From the NCBI GenBank assembly GCA_030998225.1, contig JAPYXD010000678.1:248001-312000 (forward strand): a stretch of 64,000 nt of DNA, written 5' to 3'. Every line of letters begins with the position of its first letter. The first letter of the stretch is position 1. This stretch comes from Diplolepis rosae. Its lineage: Eukaryota; Arthropoda; Insecta; Hymenoptera; Diplolepididae. Under the pieces are notes generated by a model. The model was not told the DNA's origin. It searched no databases and saw only the letters and a list, made by a program, of their open reading frames with translations. Positions 62,930-64,000 of the stretch are shown one piece after another. The position numbers and the translations under genes are program-made.

Positions 62930-64000
62930 GCGCTCGATTTTCTGTATACATTTCAGTACCTTTTTAATAAATTACATGATTAAAATAATTTATTTTCTTC
63001 CAAATATCTAAAAAAGGAAAAACAATCGTAGACTTTATTTGAGGAAACGATTTTGCAGAACAACGCTTATTTCGTATCTCACATATTTTGGTGAAAAAAA
63101 TCGAATTTTTACATGCTCATCATGGATGAGAAGGTATTGGTTTTATGTGAAAAATGACTTTCGAAAATTTCATCAAATCTTTACGTTTTGAGACCCCCTG
63201 AGTCCGAAAAAAGGGTTTTTACGAAAGTGTCTATCTGTCTGTCTGTCTGTCTGTAGGTCGTGTGCGGCATATCTCTCGATAGAATTATCAGATTGAATTG
63301 TGCTTTGGCACACTTTATCGGAGCCGAAAAAGTAAGGACCAGTTCGTTAACCAGCCACATCCAATCAAAATTGAGGGATTGAGCACTACTTTTGTGTTTT
63401 TGAAAATTATTTTTTGAAAAAATCAAAAATTTTAATACTGGTTTCAGATAGTTCTCATAAATTTCTAAAAATTAACCTGATAACATTTTTTGATTAAATC
63501 AAAATTAGAAATGTTACAGCATATTCAAATTCGAAAAAAGTCAATATCAAAATTCCATTTTCCAGATAAATTATACGAGATACGAAAAAACGTTATGATA
63601 CAATATTATTTTCTACATGAAGAACTACAAATTTGAATTGTAACATTTTTTCATAAGATGCATATTTTTTTTTTAATTCAAAAATAATCTATTGAAAATC
63701 CAAAATTCAATTTTTTAACAATAATATGTAAAATACGAAAAAAACGTAAGAATACAAAATAGTTCGCTTCAAAAAGATCTACAACTTTTGTCTTACACAG
63801 TTTATAAAAAAACATATATTTTTCGTTTCAATTCCAAAAAATACGATTAAAATTCAATAATTCTATTTTTTAGACAAAATATATGAGATACATAAAAAAA
63901 GTTTAGATGAAAAATTATTTGCCTAAATGAGGTCTACACATTCTTATTAAAAAATTTCTCGACAGGATGTATATTTTATGTTTTGATTTTTAATATTAAA
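62930..64000. repeat. Dispersed repeat block with TCTG microsatellite and ~130-bp units
   Basis: A '(tctg)n' tract at 63233-63254 is followed by 'tcgtgtgcggcatatctctcg', a type of conserved block often dispersed in insect genomes (from memory). From 63500, ~130-bp degenerate units recur ('acgagatacgaaaaaacgtt', 'gaactacaaatttg', 'catattttt', 'attcaattttttaacaata'). Earlier units (31670-32200) run in the opposite orientation. No gene is seen. Confidence 0.5.

Noticed and set aside
1..64000. CRISPR arrays, operons, bacterial defence loci, tRNA or rRNA genes
   Set aside because: None seen; introns, LTR and mariner elements and the two host genes show a eukaryotic nuclear genome.

Overview
The window is eukaryotic nuclear DNA from an arthropod, most likely an insect. 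It is AT-rich, has spliced genes with GT-AG introns, and is crowded with transposable elements. The mix of elements fits an insect: mariner, hAT, TTAA-type MITEs, Ty3/Gypsy, DIRS-like, BEL/Pao, R1-like LINE, and a transposase-like protein resembling the hymenopteran 'cc8K15.2-like' family. Hymenoptera is a guess, not a conclusion. I see no tRNA, rRNA, CRISPR array, operon or prokaryotic signal.

Two host genes can be assembled completely. GNL1, a circularly permuted nucleolar-type GTPase, is on the minus strand. It has five exons from 24074 down to 3625 (568 aa). Its 17.8-kb first intron (6179-23980) holds most of the transposons in the left third of the window. UCHL5/UCH37, a proteasome and INO80-associated deubiquitinase, is on the plus strand. 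It has six exons from 30977 to 44713 (311 aa), with C88, H164 and D179 in register with the human enzyme. Its 9.8-kb second intron is also full of transposons. The two genes diverge from a 6.9-kb intergenic region that is itself made of transposons. Host fragments also present are a last exon of an unidentified membrane protein (961-1123, +), a DEG/ENaC (pickpocket-like) exon (58615-58906, -), and a THAP-domain first exon (28131-28502, -).

Left to right: 1-3600 holds the end of a foldback element, small MITEs and the unidentified last exon. 3625-24074 is GNL1, with nested insertions in intron 1: a cc8K15.2-like transposon (9796-19913) is split by a TTAA MITE, which is split by two tandem copies of a 3.35-kb Gypsy element sharing three LTRs. 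A DIRS-like remnant split by a mariner fragment follows (19914-22286). 24543-30767 has hAT-type copies, a Tc1-type palindrome and the THAP exon. 30977-44713 is UCHL5, with intronic hAT, mariner, TTAA MITE and inverted repeats. 45290-47230 is a foldback element, 47310-52290 a decayed R1-like LINE (-), 52400-53170 a palindrome holding a SWIM-like exon, 54450-57430 a BEL/Pao remnant (-), and 58000-58906 DEG/ENaC. 59186-62721 is a deleted cc8K15.2-like element carrying a 2-kb foldback with an exon-like ORF in its loop. 62930-64000 has dispersed degenerate repeats.

The most informative signal is the set of paralogous full and empty insertion sites inside one window. They fix boundaries, target-site duplications and relative ages of several elements without outside data. 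I found no convincing new multi-gene system. The best candidates for something undescribed are the foldback with the exon-like ORF (60702-62704), the mobilised hAT-in-hAT composite flanking UCHL5 exons 1-2, and the interleaved inverted repeats at 36805-39200.
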